This document shows positions 50,866 through 62,482 of a stretch of 64,000 nucleotides of DNA, in pieces. A program made the translations under genes and the position numbers. Numbering within the stretch: the first letter of the stretch is position 1; every line of letters begins with the position of its first letter. The DNA lies in NCBI GenBank assembly GCA_007844125.1, contig CM017571.1:29027978-29091977 (forward strand), in the 5' to 3' direction. The notes under the pieces are model-generated. The model ran no database searches. It worked only from the letters and a program-made list of their open reading frames with translations, and was not told the origin of the DNA. Origin of the DNA: Sinonovacula constricta (taxonomy: Eukaryota > Mollusca > Bivalvia > Cardiida > Solecurtidae).

Positions 50866-51672
50866 GTTCTGGTTGGAGTAAAACTACAGGAAGACTACAA
50901 AGGGACTTATGACAAAAAGTTCTGGCTAGAGTAAAACTACAGGAACACTATGAAGGGACTATGACAAAATGTTCTGGTCACAGTAAAACTACAGGAAGAC
51001 TACAAAGGGACTTCTGACAAAAAGTTCTGGTCACAGTAAAACTACAAGAAGACTACAAAGGGACTTATGACAAAAAGTTCTGGCTAGAGTGGAACTACAG
51101 GAAGACCATCAAGGGACTTCTGACAGAAGTTCTGGTTAGAGAAATACTACAAGAAGACAACCTAGGAACTTATGACAAAAAGTGCTGGTGAGAATAAAAT
51201 TTAAGACTATCAAGGGACTTATGACAAAAAGTTCTGGTCACAGTAAAACTACAAGACTATCAAGGGACTTATGACAAAAAGTTCTGGTCAGAGTAAAACT
51301 ACAAGACTATCAAGGGACTTATGACAAAAAGTTCTGGTCAGAGTAAAACTACAGGAAGACTACCAAGGGACTTATGACAAAAAGTTCTGGTCAGAGTAAA
51401 ACTACAGGAAGACTACCAAGGGACTTCTGACAAAAAGTTCTGGCTAGAGTAAAACTACAGGAAGACTACCAAGGGACTTATGACAAAAAGTTCTCATCAC
51501 AGTAAAACTACAAGACTATCAAGGGACTTATGACAAAAAGTTCTGGTCAGAGTAAAACTACAGGAAGACTACCAAGGGACTTATGACAAAAAGTTCTGAG
51601 AGTAAAACTACAGGAAGACTACAAAGGGACTTATGACAAAATGTTCTGGTCAGAGCAAAAACTACAGGACAA
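50866..51672. repeat. About 53-bp minisatellite, about 16 units, in or near the second gene
   Basis: Consensus GTTCTGGTCAGAGTAAAACT, ACAGGAAGACTACCAAGGGA, CTTATGACAAAAA. Units without GGAAG are about 5 bp shorter and cluster at 51190-51320. It lies between two candidate exons of the minus-strand gene, so it may be intronic. Confidence 0.93.
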
Positions 51673-52927
51673 AAATCTCTTATTTATAAAAAAGAGGATA
51701 GAAATTAGTATTTTGTAGTAGAATAATAAAGAACTGACAGTTGACAGTATGCTCAACTTTTCTCTGTGCTGGATAGCAGAATGTGATCTGTTAATAACCT
51801 TCAGGGAAACCTAAATCAACACAGAAAATCCCTTGTCTAAATACAGGTCATTAATGTGCAAAATTAATTTGAGGGGTCTTGCCCTATTGAACTGTGTCCT
51901 GTTTTCGACAGTGAGCAAATATTCCAAGTTTTAAGTGATATCTTAACTGGTTTTGAGAAATGCACTAAATCAAACAAGGTGAACCTATGTCGATGCTGAT
52001 GTGGGGGTCAGGATAACACAGCCAATTTCTTTTCATTTAATAGTCAAGGTACAAATCCACACTATATTTAAGTAGTCCAATCACTAAACAAAGTGCAAAA
52101 CTAAAGAAGAGTTGCTTATTTGGAAAGAATAAATATTGGCATTAACTTCTTTTTAAAACTGTTTGTACTGATGCTTAAAAAAGGGAATAAAAATGTGTAT
52201 TCTGATTAACAGTTAAAATGTTCAATGCAGTAAACAGAAAATCTATGATGAACAATTTGTGGCAGTTTTCACTATTTTGTATGTTATTAGATGACTATTT
52301 TAGAAAGTTCCCCACCCTGTCATAAATGACAATAAGATGATAAAAATATTGTACAAAAAAAGAAAAAAAAATGAAAAAATCCTTGAATCATGATACAAAG
52401 TTTATAACATTATTTTCTTTACACTCTCCAATTCACACATATTTTATATCTGGATGAATAGCTTAAGTTCCATCACATAATTAAATAATAATGATAAATA
52501 AACTAGCATAGTGTACCTAGCAAATGAAAACAAGCTAGCAGAAGCAATCCATAGAATTTCAGTACAGAAGTCCCTTGAAAAGACTATTTGAAATAATGTG
52601 ATCATGTCATAAAGTTTATTTTCATCCTTTTCATCCAATAAACAGTTGCTTCGTTAAAAATCCATTTCAGTTGTTTGTAAAATACAGGCAATCATTCTGC
52701 AAATCTAGCCACTTGATATATTGTCATAAAATGCCTTTTGATTTATGCACATTTATTTTTCTGAGTTCTAAATATTGTTGTTAATATGAGTAATTATATC
52801 TTAAAAAAAAAGTAAAGTAAAACCCTCTTTTAGCCAATGTTTTGCCAAATCATTCTTATAAATGAGCCTATAATCATTTGTCATAAAATGTCATAAAATA
52901 TCTCCTTACCCTGACCCCTAAACTCAC
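51673..52927 (-). other. Probable intron sequence, nothing recognised
   Basis: AT-rich between the 53-bp array and the candidate exon at 53018-52928. Confidence 0.4.
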
Positions 52928-53018
52928 TGGGAACAAAGCCTGAAGAGTTCTTTAAGTGCGGGATCGCCGTATTCGTCGAGGGGGTCGGCCTCTGGGGCTA
53001 GGGGCCCCCCACGGGGCA
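52928..53018 (-). CDS. Candidate upstream exon of the same unrecognised gene
   Basis: A GC-rich 91-nt block with acceptor CCCTCAG and donor TCCCA|GTGAGT. The open frame reads PLAPEADPLDEYGDPALKEL then FRLCSQ. Composition contrasts sharply with its AT-rich flanks. It ends in phase 2, while the exon at 49424 needs phase 1, so either an unseen exon lies between them or the boundary is wrong. The intervening 3.5 kb includes the 53-bp minisatellite. Confidence 0.45.
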
Positions 53019-54263
53019 CTGAGGGACAAGAAATAACACAGTCTTGCATCAATGCAATAAGCAACTAACTCTCTCTGTAAGCATTCAGTTATTACTAGTA
53101 TGTTGAAAAAAATATGAAAGACAGCTGGTGAAAATGTCAGAAGCATTCAAGGGAGATACACATAACTCAGCAAGAGATGTGAGTTCAACACAATTAAGGC
53201 GATTAAAACACGAACAGGATGTAGCAAAATGGTTTGTTTTTGTTAAAGGTAGCTGACACTTTATCATTTTAGGAAGCATTTTAACATGTTGAGAGGTAGT
53301 TGAAGTATGACATATGCAGACTTGTATAGTTGGTGGCATAGCACAATTTATGTAAAATTATATCCCTCTTCCACTCAATTAGCCCACTAATAGCCCCTTT
53401 AATCTATCTTCAGCCACTAAATAGCCCCTTCCACCTATATTCTTATCACTTATTCAACCAGACATAGAAATTCCTGAAACAATTGTTTCCTTAACTAAAG
53501 TTTACAACATTTGATATTACAAAAGTGCATATAACAAGAGTTTGGTATGGCAAACATTTCTTTTAAAGAGAACACACACTTGGATAGAAACTTATAAGGC
53601 GAAAATACTGATACTATGAAGGCAGAATGATTCATGACCCTATCAATAAGTAGTTTTACAAGCTTATCATCATAGATATATCAAATCACATGCTTAAAGT
53701 CAGATATCCATAAACAGTATAAGCTTGCCTTCACAGTTTGGATTTTTATTAGTGGATTATGAAACACTTAAAGGTAAGAACCTAGAAGTTTAATGCACTA
53801 GCTGCTGAGAATGAGTTATTTATAATATTCTCTACGATTGCCAAGTGTCAGTAACCAATTGGCTTTGACTGCTTGCCAAGCCAAAACATATATTGGCATC
53901 AATCTTGTAGAACATTGTGAAAGTTGACAGGACTGTGTTGATATATTTTGGCAGCCATCAAGCTACAGCTTTATAATGAAATTTGCGCTATAAGGAATCA
54001 CACTATGTAGGAGCTTCTAATGTTGTACTTATACAACTGTTGGAGCTGTACTTCACTTTAGGTCCATAGGCACACATGGTTATAATGCTTAGATGGTCAG
54101 GTCAAGGTGTTATGAGATATCTTAATGAGAAGCTTACAATTGTGAAGTAAGAGAAGACAAAAAGTGAGAAGAATGTAAAATGACAATTTAAAATGAAATG
54201 TTAAAAATAATAACTTTGATGCCATAATGGCTATTGTATAGACATTCTGCTGTTTTCATTGCA
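53019..54263. other. AT-rich sequence, possibly intronic
   Basis: No supported exon. Confidence 0.45.
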
Positions 54264-54715
54264 CGAAAACCTCAAATTAACATTTGGGCAGTTCCACCAA
54301 CTAGCCACAAGTCAGATAGAAAACCTCAAACTAACATTTGGGCAGTTCCAACAACTAACCACAAGTCAGAAAGAAAAACCTCAAATAACATTTGGGCAGT
54401 GCCACTAACTAACCACAAGTCAGATAGAAAACCTCAAATTAACATTTGGGCAGTTCCAACAACTAACCACAAGTCAGAAAGAAAAACCTCAAATAACATT
54501 TGGGCAGTGCCACTAACTAACCACAAGCCAGATAGAAAACCTCAAATTAAGATCTGGGCAGTGCCACCAACTAACCACAAGTCAGAAAACTAGAAAACCT
54601 TAGATTAACATCTGGGTAGCTCAACCAACTTACCACAAGCCAGATAAAAATCATCAAATTAACATTTGGGCAGTTCCACCAACCAAACGTAAGTCTGACA
54701 AAAGACCTTCTAACA
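54264..54715. repeat. 54-bp minisatellite, about eight units, open in frame
   Basis: The plus strand reads an 18-residue cycle (KPQINIWAVPTTNHKSER) for 119 codons from 54234 to 54593 before a stop. Odd units have AAAGAAAAACCTCAAATAAC, even ones GATAGAAAACCTCAAATTAAC, so a 108-bp dimer is visible in the middle. Confidence 0.92.
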
Positions 54716-57189
54716 TGTTTCTTTAGTATAGTTTCTAATCTAAAAATTCAAACCAGATGGCTCTTAAAAGGAACACTGGTAGACATAGAAGGAGCCAACT
54801 TCAGCACTTAATTTGCATTATTTAAATAAAAGACCAGTCAAATTATTATTTATAATAGGCAAAAGTAAGACAATGTTTTGCTACAAACTTAGCAGGTAAT
54901 TGTGCAGATCCTGATCAGACATGTAAAAGTGAAACATGGCTGATCTGGATCTACAATTTTGTTGAGGTCTTATCATTTCAGGCATAGAAGGTTATGAGTT
55001 AAAGTTAGCAATACAAAAGGTATTTATTAGGATGAGTTGGTTGTATTAACATTTGTATAGTGCCTGTGACGTTAATAAGCAGAATTATAAATGACACAAA
55101 CTTTGGTGAAACTAAGTTTATATTACATAACCTTATAAAATATGAATGTCATAAAAAAAAAATGCACCTTTTTTCCTTTATCATTTAATTTGCATATAAT
55201 GTACCCATTCAGCACAAAAAAGAAATAAAACAACCTTTGTGTAAGCTTTGTAATAATATAATTCTGGCTTTAAAGCCATAATTTAAACAAAACAACTACC
55301 GTACATCTACAGTGGGGGCTTCATTTATGCCATTAAAGGCTACAGAAAAAGGATTGTTTGTTTACAGAAAAATATATCAAAATCAAATGTTAATTCTTTT
55401 AAATTTCAACTTCAAAAACGTTATGTTTCATATTCTGACATAGATACACTAATTTCAAGGATACAGAAAAAATAGATTAAACAAGACCTCTCAATAGTAA
55501 TTTAGAGGCTTCAGGGGAACAAGTATTGTGAATAAAGACAAACAATTTTAACAAAAACTTAAATGGAAGCTTAGGCAGATAATTTTGAAAAGAGGTGTCA
55601 AAATAATTCTGATAAGATGAGAGATTTTAATAAACCAGATGAAAAGAAAGTATTGTGACAAAGATGTACTGAATAATGATGTAATGATGATGATGAAATG
55701 TTTGCTCAACAACAGATCTTTGGTTAAGCAAACAATGTTAAAACTACCACCAGCTGAAGAGGGTGCAAAACAACCGACACTAAAGCAGTTAGCTGTAACA
55801 ATTATCTGTTCCACCCTAATTGAGCATGCAAGAGCTCTTACATTATGGGAGAAGGGAAGGTACTAAAGCATAGGGCATGCTTACATGCAACATATACATA
55901 GACACAACATTGACATAACACCCAATCCTTTCAAACCAATTTACATAAGTTTATTGATAAGTGTGCTTGTGAATTTGATATCTGAACAAAGCATAGACAC
56001 CTTTGATCACAAATATTACCATATGATATTATTACAGTGTACGTATGCCATACTTTGCAACAATTAAAATGAAAACACATCACAAAAATATAACACTAGA
56101 TATTTCATCAATTTACTGCTCAATACTGCAAATACAGCCCCACCACGATACTTCAGATTGCAAGTTTACAAATACGTTTTATGGTGTTCCAGCAAAGGAT
56201 TTTCTGGCTGTTTACAACAGTGTTCAGATTTGTTTAAACCAATTTTTCAGATTGCCGACTATACAAACATTTCAAGTGAAATCATTTCTATAGTATGGTG
56301 ATTAGACTGTTACCTAAAACTGTTTTTAAAACATAATATAAAGATATTTGTTGGTGGAGTTCTTGTATCTTTTTAAGGAAAATTTCTTTTTTTGACTGTG
56401 TATTACATTAAAACAATGTCTTCTATTAAATCTTTGTTCAATAAATCTATTTTTATAGCTTTTTTGTTGTTGATAGAATAGTTTTGCCTCTAAAAGCTAT
56501 ACATGTGGGTAGAAAAATGAGCACACCGCAAGTCAACTAGAAGACCTATCCACAAGAAAGTTCATGCCCCAACTGGAACTCAATCCCATGTGGTAAGGGG
56601 CTAAAGGGTAATTGCTCGGTCACAGCACCCCCATAAAAATTTTGGGAAAGAATATCACATGATTAGGCTTCTTAGCAGACTGATAGAAATAAAGCTTTTT
56701 AAAGGAATCTGCATAATAAATTACAGTGCATTAAAAATAACATACAGAGGCTGTTAGCTGTCATAAGCAGTCTTTCTGGGGCATGGGATACAGGTTTTGA
56801 GGGATACAGGTTTTGAGGGATTCACTAGGAGACCTGTATCATGGTGTTTGTTGGTTATAGTTATGTTAAACTTCAACAAAAGCTGCTCACTGTTGAAGAA
56901 GTGGTATAATTCTGAAAAAATATCTTATCTGCCCTTTTGAAAAGGACTCCCCTTTTGATAGCGAACAAGTCGTAAGTAAATTTTCTAGGCAGGTTTCGTA
57001 CCATAGATCTTAACAAAAAGGGTAATGCAAAAAGCCCCACGATTTTTCTTCTTCAAAAAGTGATAGAAAACAAAATCTGCCCACTATTATGTAGACTGTA
57101 CTGAGATGACATAACATTTAACAATAGCAAGTTTGACCATTCATTAACAAGCTCAAGTACTAGAATTGAATTAAACCCTTTCCATGCTA
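54716..57189. other. AT-rich sequence, nothing recognised
   Basis: Short open frames at 55548-56293 lack domains. GATCCTGATCAGACATG near 54906 may be a scrap of dispersed family D. Confidence 0.45.
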
Positions 57190-58025
57190 CATTTTGTTAT
57201 CAACAGAAAATATCAACACAGGCTATCAAACCTGGCTATAAACCTAGGCATTCAATCCAGGCTATCAAACCAGACTACCAATCCAGGCTATCAACCCAGA
57301 CTACCAATCCAGACTACCAACCCAGGCTATCAATCCAGGCTACCAACTCAGGCTACCAAACCAGACTGTCAAACTAGGCAGTCAAACCAGGCTATCAACC
57401 ATGCTATCAATCTAGGCTACCGACCCAGGCTATCAAACCAGACTATCAACCCAGGCTATCAACCCAGCCTATCAAACCAGGCTGTCAAACCATGCTATTA
57501 AACCAGGCTGTCAACCCAGGCTATCAACCCAGGCTAGCAAATCAGGCTATCAATCCATGCTATCAACCCAGGCTGTCAAACCAAGCTATCAACCCAGGCT
57601 AGCTGAACAGGCTATTAACCCAGGTTAGCAAACCAGACTGTCAAACCAGGCAATTACACCAGGCTATTAACCCAGGCTATCAAACCAGGCTGTCAAACCA
57701 AGCTATCAAACAGGTTATTAACCCAGGTTATCAACCCAGGCTAGCAAGCCAGGCTATCAACCTATACTTTTAACCCAAGATATCAACCCATGATGTCAAC
57801 CTATACTACCACCCATGTCATCAACCCATGTTTTCAACATATTATACTGTCAACCCATGATATCCCCCCATGTTGTCAACCTATACAGTCAAACTATGCT
57901 ATCAATCCATGTTCAACATTTACCATGAATTATACTATGGACCCTTAGTATCAAACCATACTACCAACCCATGCTATCAATCTTCACCATCTATCCATGC
58001 TATCAACATACACTATCAACAATGC
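57190..58025. repeat. 13-bp minisatellite, first segment (GGCTATCAACCCA type)
   Basis: Thirteen-base units such as CTATCAACCCAGG with AAACCAG and AATCCAG variants. The unit is not a multiple of three, so the open frame at 57184-57501 repeats every 13 residues. Confidence 0.92.
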
Positions 58026-58539
58026 TATAGATAGTTTCCATGTGATGTCATCGACACTTATAAGACAGTTTAAGGCAGCCATCTTTGTGGGCAGAAGCTA
58101 ATGCCGGCCTAAATCGGGAAATATGTGCTGTATTAAACTCACCACTGTGTTTTTATTTTTCAGTCTGTTTTACTGAATTTTATATCAAATTTAACAGCTT
58201 TTATAAAGTATTTTAAATATCAAAACTATATTTCGATAGTTTAAAAGGTTAAAGAAATACAACTATTCATTTTGTTTTAAGTACGAGCCAATAGTTTTAT
58301 TTATTTCTGTGTATTAATTCTGTGTGCATTTATCAATTGTAAAAATATTGTATTCTAAAAATATGAATTTTAAGAGCTTTCCAATGGTGTATAGCTTTTA
58401 ATTATTCGAACCACAAATGAAGAAATTACAACAAAATCAAATTTACCCTTCTATACAATTCATATGAAAATCCCTTGAAGTTACCATCAAAGATGGCTGC
58501 CAAGATAAGAGATTTTCACTCATATGGAAACTATCTATA
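58026..58539 (+). mobile_element. MITE-like element, family M, copy 2, inserted in the 13-bp array
   Basis: 514 bp with inverted ends TATAGATAGTTTCCATGTGA and TCATATGGAAACTATCTATA (17-18 of 20 match when inverted), plus inner inverted GCAGCCATCTTTG / CAAAGATGGCTGC. No open frame. It interrupts the 13-bp CTATCAACCCATG array at an AT-rich site. Confidence 0.82.
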
Positions 58540-58544
58540 AAACT

Positions 58545-59075
58545 ATACTATCAAGCCACACTATTAACCCATGCTATCAAATCATTCTATTAAATCATAC
58601 TATTAACCCATACTGTCAAATTATACTATCAACAAATATTATCAAATCATTCTATTAACCCTTACTATCAAATCATACTATCAACCACATACTATCAACC
58701 AATACAATGAAATTATACTATAATCTATACTATCAAATCATACTATCAACTATACTATCAAATCATACTATCAATCCATGCCATCAAATCATACTATCAA
58801 ACCATACTATCAGATCATACTATCAACCATACTATCAAATCATACTATCAAACCATGCTATCAAATCATACTATAACCCATGCTATCAACCCATGCTATC
58901 AAATCATGCTATCAACCACAAACTATCGACCCATACCTTCAAATCATACTATAATCCATGCTATCAAATCATACTATCAACCAATACTATTTATCCATTC
59001 TGTAATCCATGCTATTAACCCATACTATTAAATCATACTATCAAACAATACTACCAACCAATGCTGTCAAGCTAA
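58545..59075. repeat. 13-bp minisatellite, second segment (CATACTATCAAAT type)
   Basis: Same 13-bp theme after the MITE-like insertion, with ACTATCAAATCAT and ACTATCAACCCAT units. Confidence 0.9.
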
Positions 59076-59529
59076 GCTATCCATGTTGTTTTTCTCCACC
59101 TAGTAACAAGTCCAGTTCTGAGTAAACTGTTAATTTTCATGGGAAATAAGCAAATCGTGAAAAAAAGGTTGTGACACCAAACAAATTATGAATTTCAATT
59201 AACAGTAAATTAATTTATATTTATCAGATTACTTGTAAAATACTGCTTTGGCAATTATTCATGTTTGGAAAGTGTAAGATTTTTTCTGTAGCATTCCTAT
59301 TACCCCAGTATACCTCTTATCTATTCAAAATATTTCACATCTGTACAACAATGGATAATTAAGTGTCCGGCGGAACTGTTTTGAATGCTAAAATTCTGGG
59401 CTAAAATGGTAAAGAGCTCCAATGTACATTTCTCTAAAGTGGTATTTGAAGACTGTAATGACAAATTCAATTAAAAAGAATGGACTTGTAAGAAAGTTGA
59501 CAACTGCTTTTATACAACATGCTCAATGT

Positions 59530-60390
59530 AAGCTTTTCTGATACCACTCCGTCCGTCGTCAACATTTTAGCTTGTGAACAGACTACCAATCTTCATCAAA
59601 CTTATTCAGAATGTTTTGTCTGCATGAAATCTTGGATGAATTCATTATTGGGTCACCTGGGGAAAAAGTAGGTAACTAGGTCAATTTGCAAAAACTTGCG
59701 AACACACTAGAGGCCACATTTATATGCCAATCTTCATCAAACTTGGTCAGAATGTTTGCCTGCATGAAATCTTGGATGAGTTTATAACTAGGTCATGTGG
59801 AGTCAATAAATAAGTCACTAGGTAAAATCTTAGAAAAAAGCTTTTGAATACACTAGAGACCACATTTATAGCACAGTCTTCACTAAACTTAATCAGAAAG
59901 TTTGTCTGCATTAAATCTTGGATGAATTCATAATTGGGACACATAGGGTAAAAAAGTAGGTCACTAGGTCAAATCTCAGAAAAAGTGAACACACTAGAGA
60001 CCACATTGATAGTGCAATGTTCACTAAACATAGCCAGAATGTTTGCCAAGATCACATGGGGTCACCAACTAGATCACTAAGTCAAATTTTAGAAAAACCT
60101 TATGAAAACACCTAGAGGCCACATTGATGACCAAATCTTTACCAGACTTGACCAGAAAGTTTGTCAGTATGAAATCTTACACATGTTTTGAAGTGGGTCA
60201 TGTGAATTCAGTAGGTTACTAGGTAAAATTCTAGAAAATGTTATCAGCCCAGTGGCCACACTAATGGTCCAATCTTTACCAAAGATTTCTAAAGTAAATT
60301 ACTCTTAATTATTTGATGCCAGATATGAGCCTACTAAAAGCCTGTGTCCACAGTTGAGTGATTATGGGCCAGCATGGCCTTTTTGTTTGT
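59530..60390. repeat. Dispersed bivalve-type repeat with about 120-145-bp internal tandem
   Basis: Starts near TCCGTCCGTCGTCAACATTT. About five internal units share CACTAGAGACCACATTTATA, AATCTTCATCAAACTTGGTC, AGAATGTTTGCCTGCATGAA and TCACTAGGTAAAATCTTAGA (CACTAGAG-type blocks at 59706, 59851, 59992, 60111, 60247). It ends GTGATTATGGGCCAGCATGG CCTTTTTGTTTG. I associate this start and end wording with repeats common in bivalve genomes; the class is not known to me. It separates two 13-bp segments. Confidence 0.7.
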
Positions 60391-60484
60391 AATTGTGATG
60401 GGTCCAGTCAAGGCAGGGAATGGGTCCATTAGTCAGTTATGAACAGGTACCTTTACAGGAACCATTTAAAGAAAAAAACATGCT

Positions 60485-61515
60485 GTTAAACCATTTAATC
60501 AACCTTAACTATCAACCGTTGCTATCAACCCATACTGTGTAACATTATTATTAACCTATGCTGTCAACCAATACTATCTACCCATACTGTGTACCAATAC
60601 TATCAACCCATACTGTCAACCCATGTTACCAACAGATACTGTCAACCCATGTTACCAACACATACTGTCAACCCATACTGTCAACCCATACTATCAACCC
60701 ATGTTGCCAACCAATACTATCAACCCATGTTACCTCCAATACTATCAACCCATGTTGCCAACCAATACTATCAACCCATGTTGCCAACCCTTACTATCAA
60801 CCCATACCGTGTACCAATACTATCAATCCATGTTGCCAACCAATACTAAACCCATGTTGCCAACCAATACTATCAACCCATGTTGCCAACCCTTACTATC
60901 AACCCATGCTGTCAACCCATACTGCCAACCCATACTATCAACCCATGTTGCCAACCCATACTGTCAACCCATGCTGTCAACCCATGTTGCTAACCAATAC
61001 TATCAACCCATGTTGCCAACCCTTACTATCAACCCATGCTGTCAACCCATACTGTCAACCCTTACTATCAACCCATGTTGCCAACCCTTACTATCAACCC
61101 ATGTTTCCAACTAATACTATCAACCCATGTTGCCAACCAATACTATCAACCCATGTTGCCAACCCTTACTATCAACCCATACCGTGTACCAATACTATCA
61201 ATCCATGTTGCCAACCAATACTATCAACCCATGTTGCCAAACCTTACTATCAACCCATACTATCAACCCATGTTGCCAACCCTTACTATCGACCCATGTT
61301 GCCAACCAATACTATCAAAATATACTATCAACCCATGCTGTCAAGCCATACCATCAACTCATGCTTTCTGGCCATGCTATCAACCTAAACTATCAACCCA
61401 TGCTATCAACCCATAAAATGTACCAATACTATCAACCCTTACTATCAAACTATACTATCAACCCATGCCACCAACCCTGTTAACCTATGCTATTAAACCA
61501 TACTGTTATCATATG
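60485..61515. repeat. 13-bp minisatellite, third segment (CATGTTGCCAACC type)
   Basis: CCATGTTGCCAACC and CCATACTATCAACC units alternate. Three long plus-strand open frames overlap here in different phases for the same reason as in the 37-bp array. Longer block repeats are present, for example ACCGTGTACCAATACTATCA at about 60807 and 61190. Confidence 0.93.
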
Positions 61516-61585
61516 CTATCTTACCACACCATCATCCCATCTTGCATCTTATTGCCTAGCATTGCCTTATATATGGCCTTATATT

Positions 61586-61712
61586 GCTTAAGACATAGCA
61601 GCAAACAGTTTAGATATTGTTAGGACAGCTCCTTGCAGTAGCTTGATCTTCTGGAGCTGCACTATTTACCTAAGCCCTTATAATTAGTGTTAAGCAGGCT
61701 TAGAGTCAATAC
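61586..61712 (+). repeat. Dispersed repeat family D, copy 4
   Basis: GCAGCAAACAGTTTAGAT, GGAGCTGCACTATTTACCTA, AGCCCTTATAATTAGTGTTA and AGCAGGCTTAGAGTC align in order with copy 1. Confidence 0.65.
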
Positions 61713-62482
61713 ATATAGCATTGAAACCCTATTTTGTTGTACTTTTGGAAATGAATGGCTAACATGCTTAACAATATATGATCTATTACAAACTGTACTA
61801 TGATGAAATGTCCTTAAGCTTTTTTTTTAAAATATTACTTATAAATATATAATAAAGCAATTCAGAAAAATACACTTTTAGAATTTCAAACAGGAATAAA
61901 TATGTACTGGTATGCCTTATCCCATAATAAATAATTATAGATGGATATTTTTACCATATTTTTTGGTCAACTACAACTTAATATATTTGCTAGATTAAAG
62001 ATTATATTATATAACAAGTTAACAGCAGTTTTAAATAAGTTCATGTTACAGGTTACAAAGCACAACATGCAATCTAAACACAAGTGAAATCAATCTTTAA
62101 ACAAGAAACAAAAATAATAATTAATATTAATTAAAGCCATATGAATACCAATTTGTATTTAAGAGAATCTGATACTTATTATTTTAATATATATGACAAC
62201 AATTATTTTGTGTTTTAAAACAGTTGATTACAACTTGTTCACAGTGTTATGTTAACAGTTGACAACAGACTAACGTGCACTGACTTTCACCAACCAATCT
62301 CTTCTAAGAACAATTTGTGATAATTAAGGATGAAGAGTTACTATGTGTTATACTTCAAACTGAAGTATTGTTTAGACTTAGTGTAGTAGCTCCATGAAAG
62401 ATGCTTAAATGATTGTGTTTTCAGTTTCCTTTGTTAAAGGGATGCTTAAACTTTTATGCCTTGTCTGGTTGCTATATAAGAT
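61713..62482. other. AT-rich spacer before the 45-bp array
   Basis: Nothing recognised. Confidence 0.5.
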
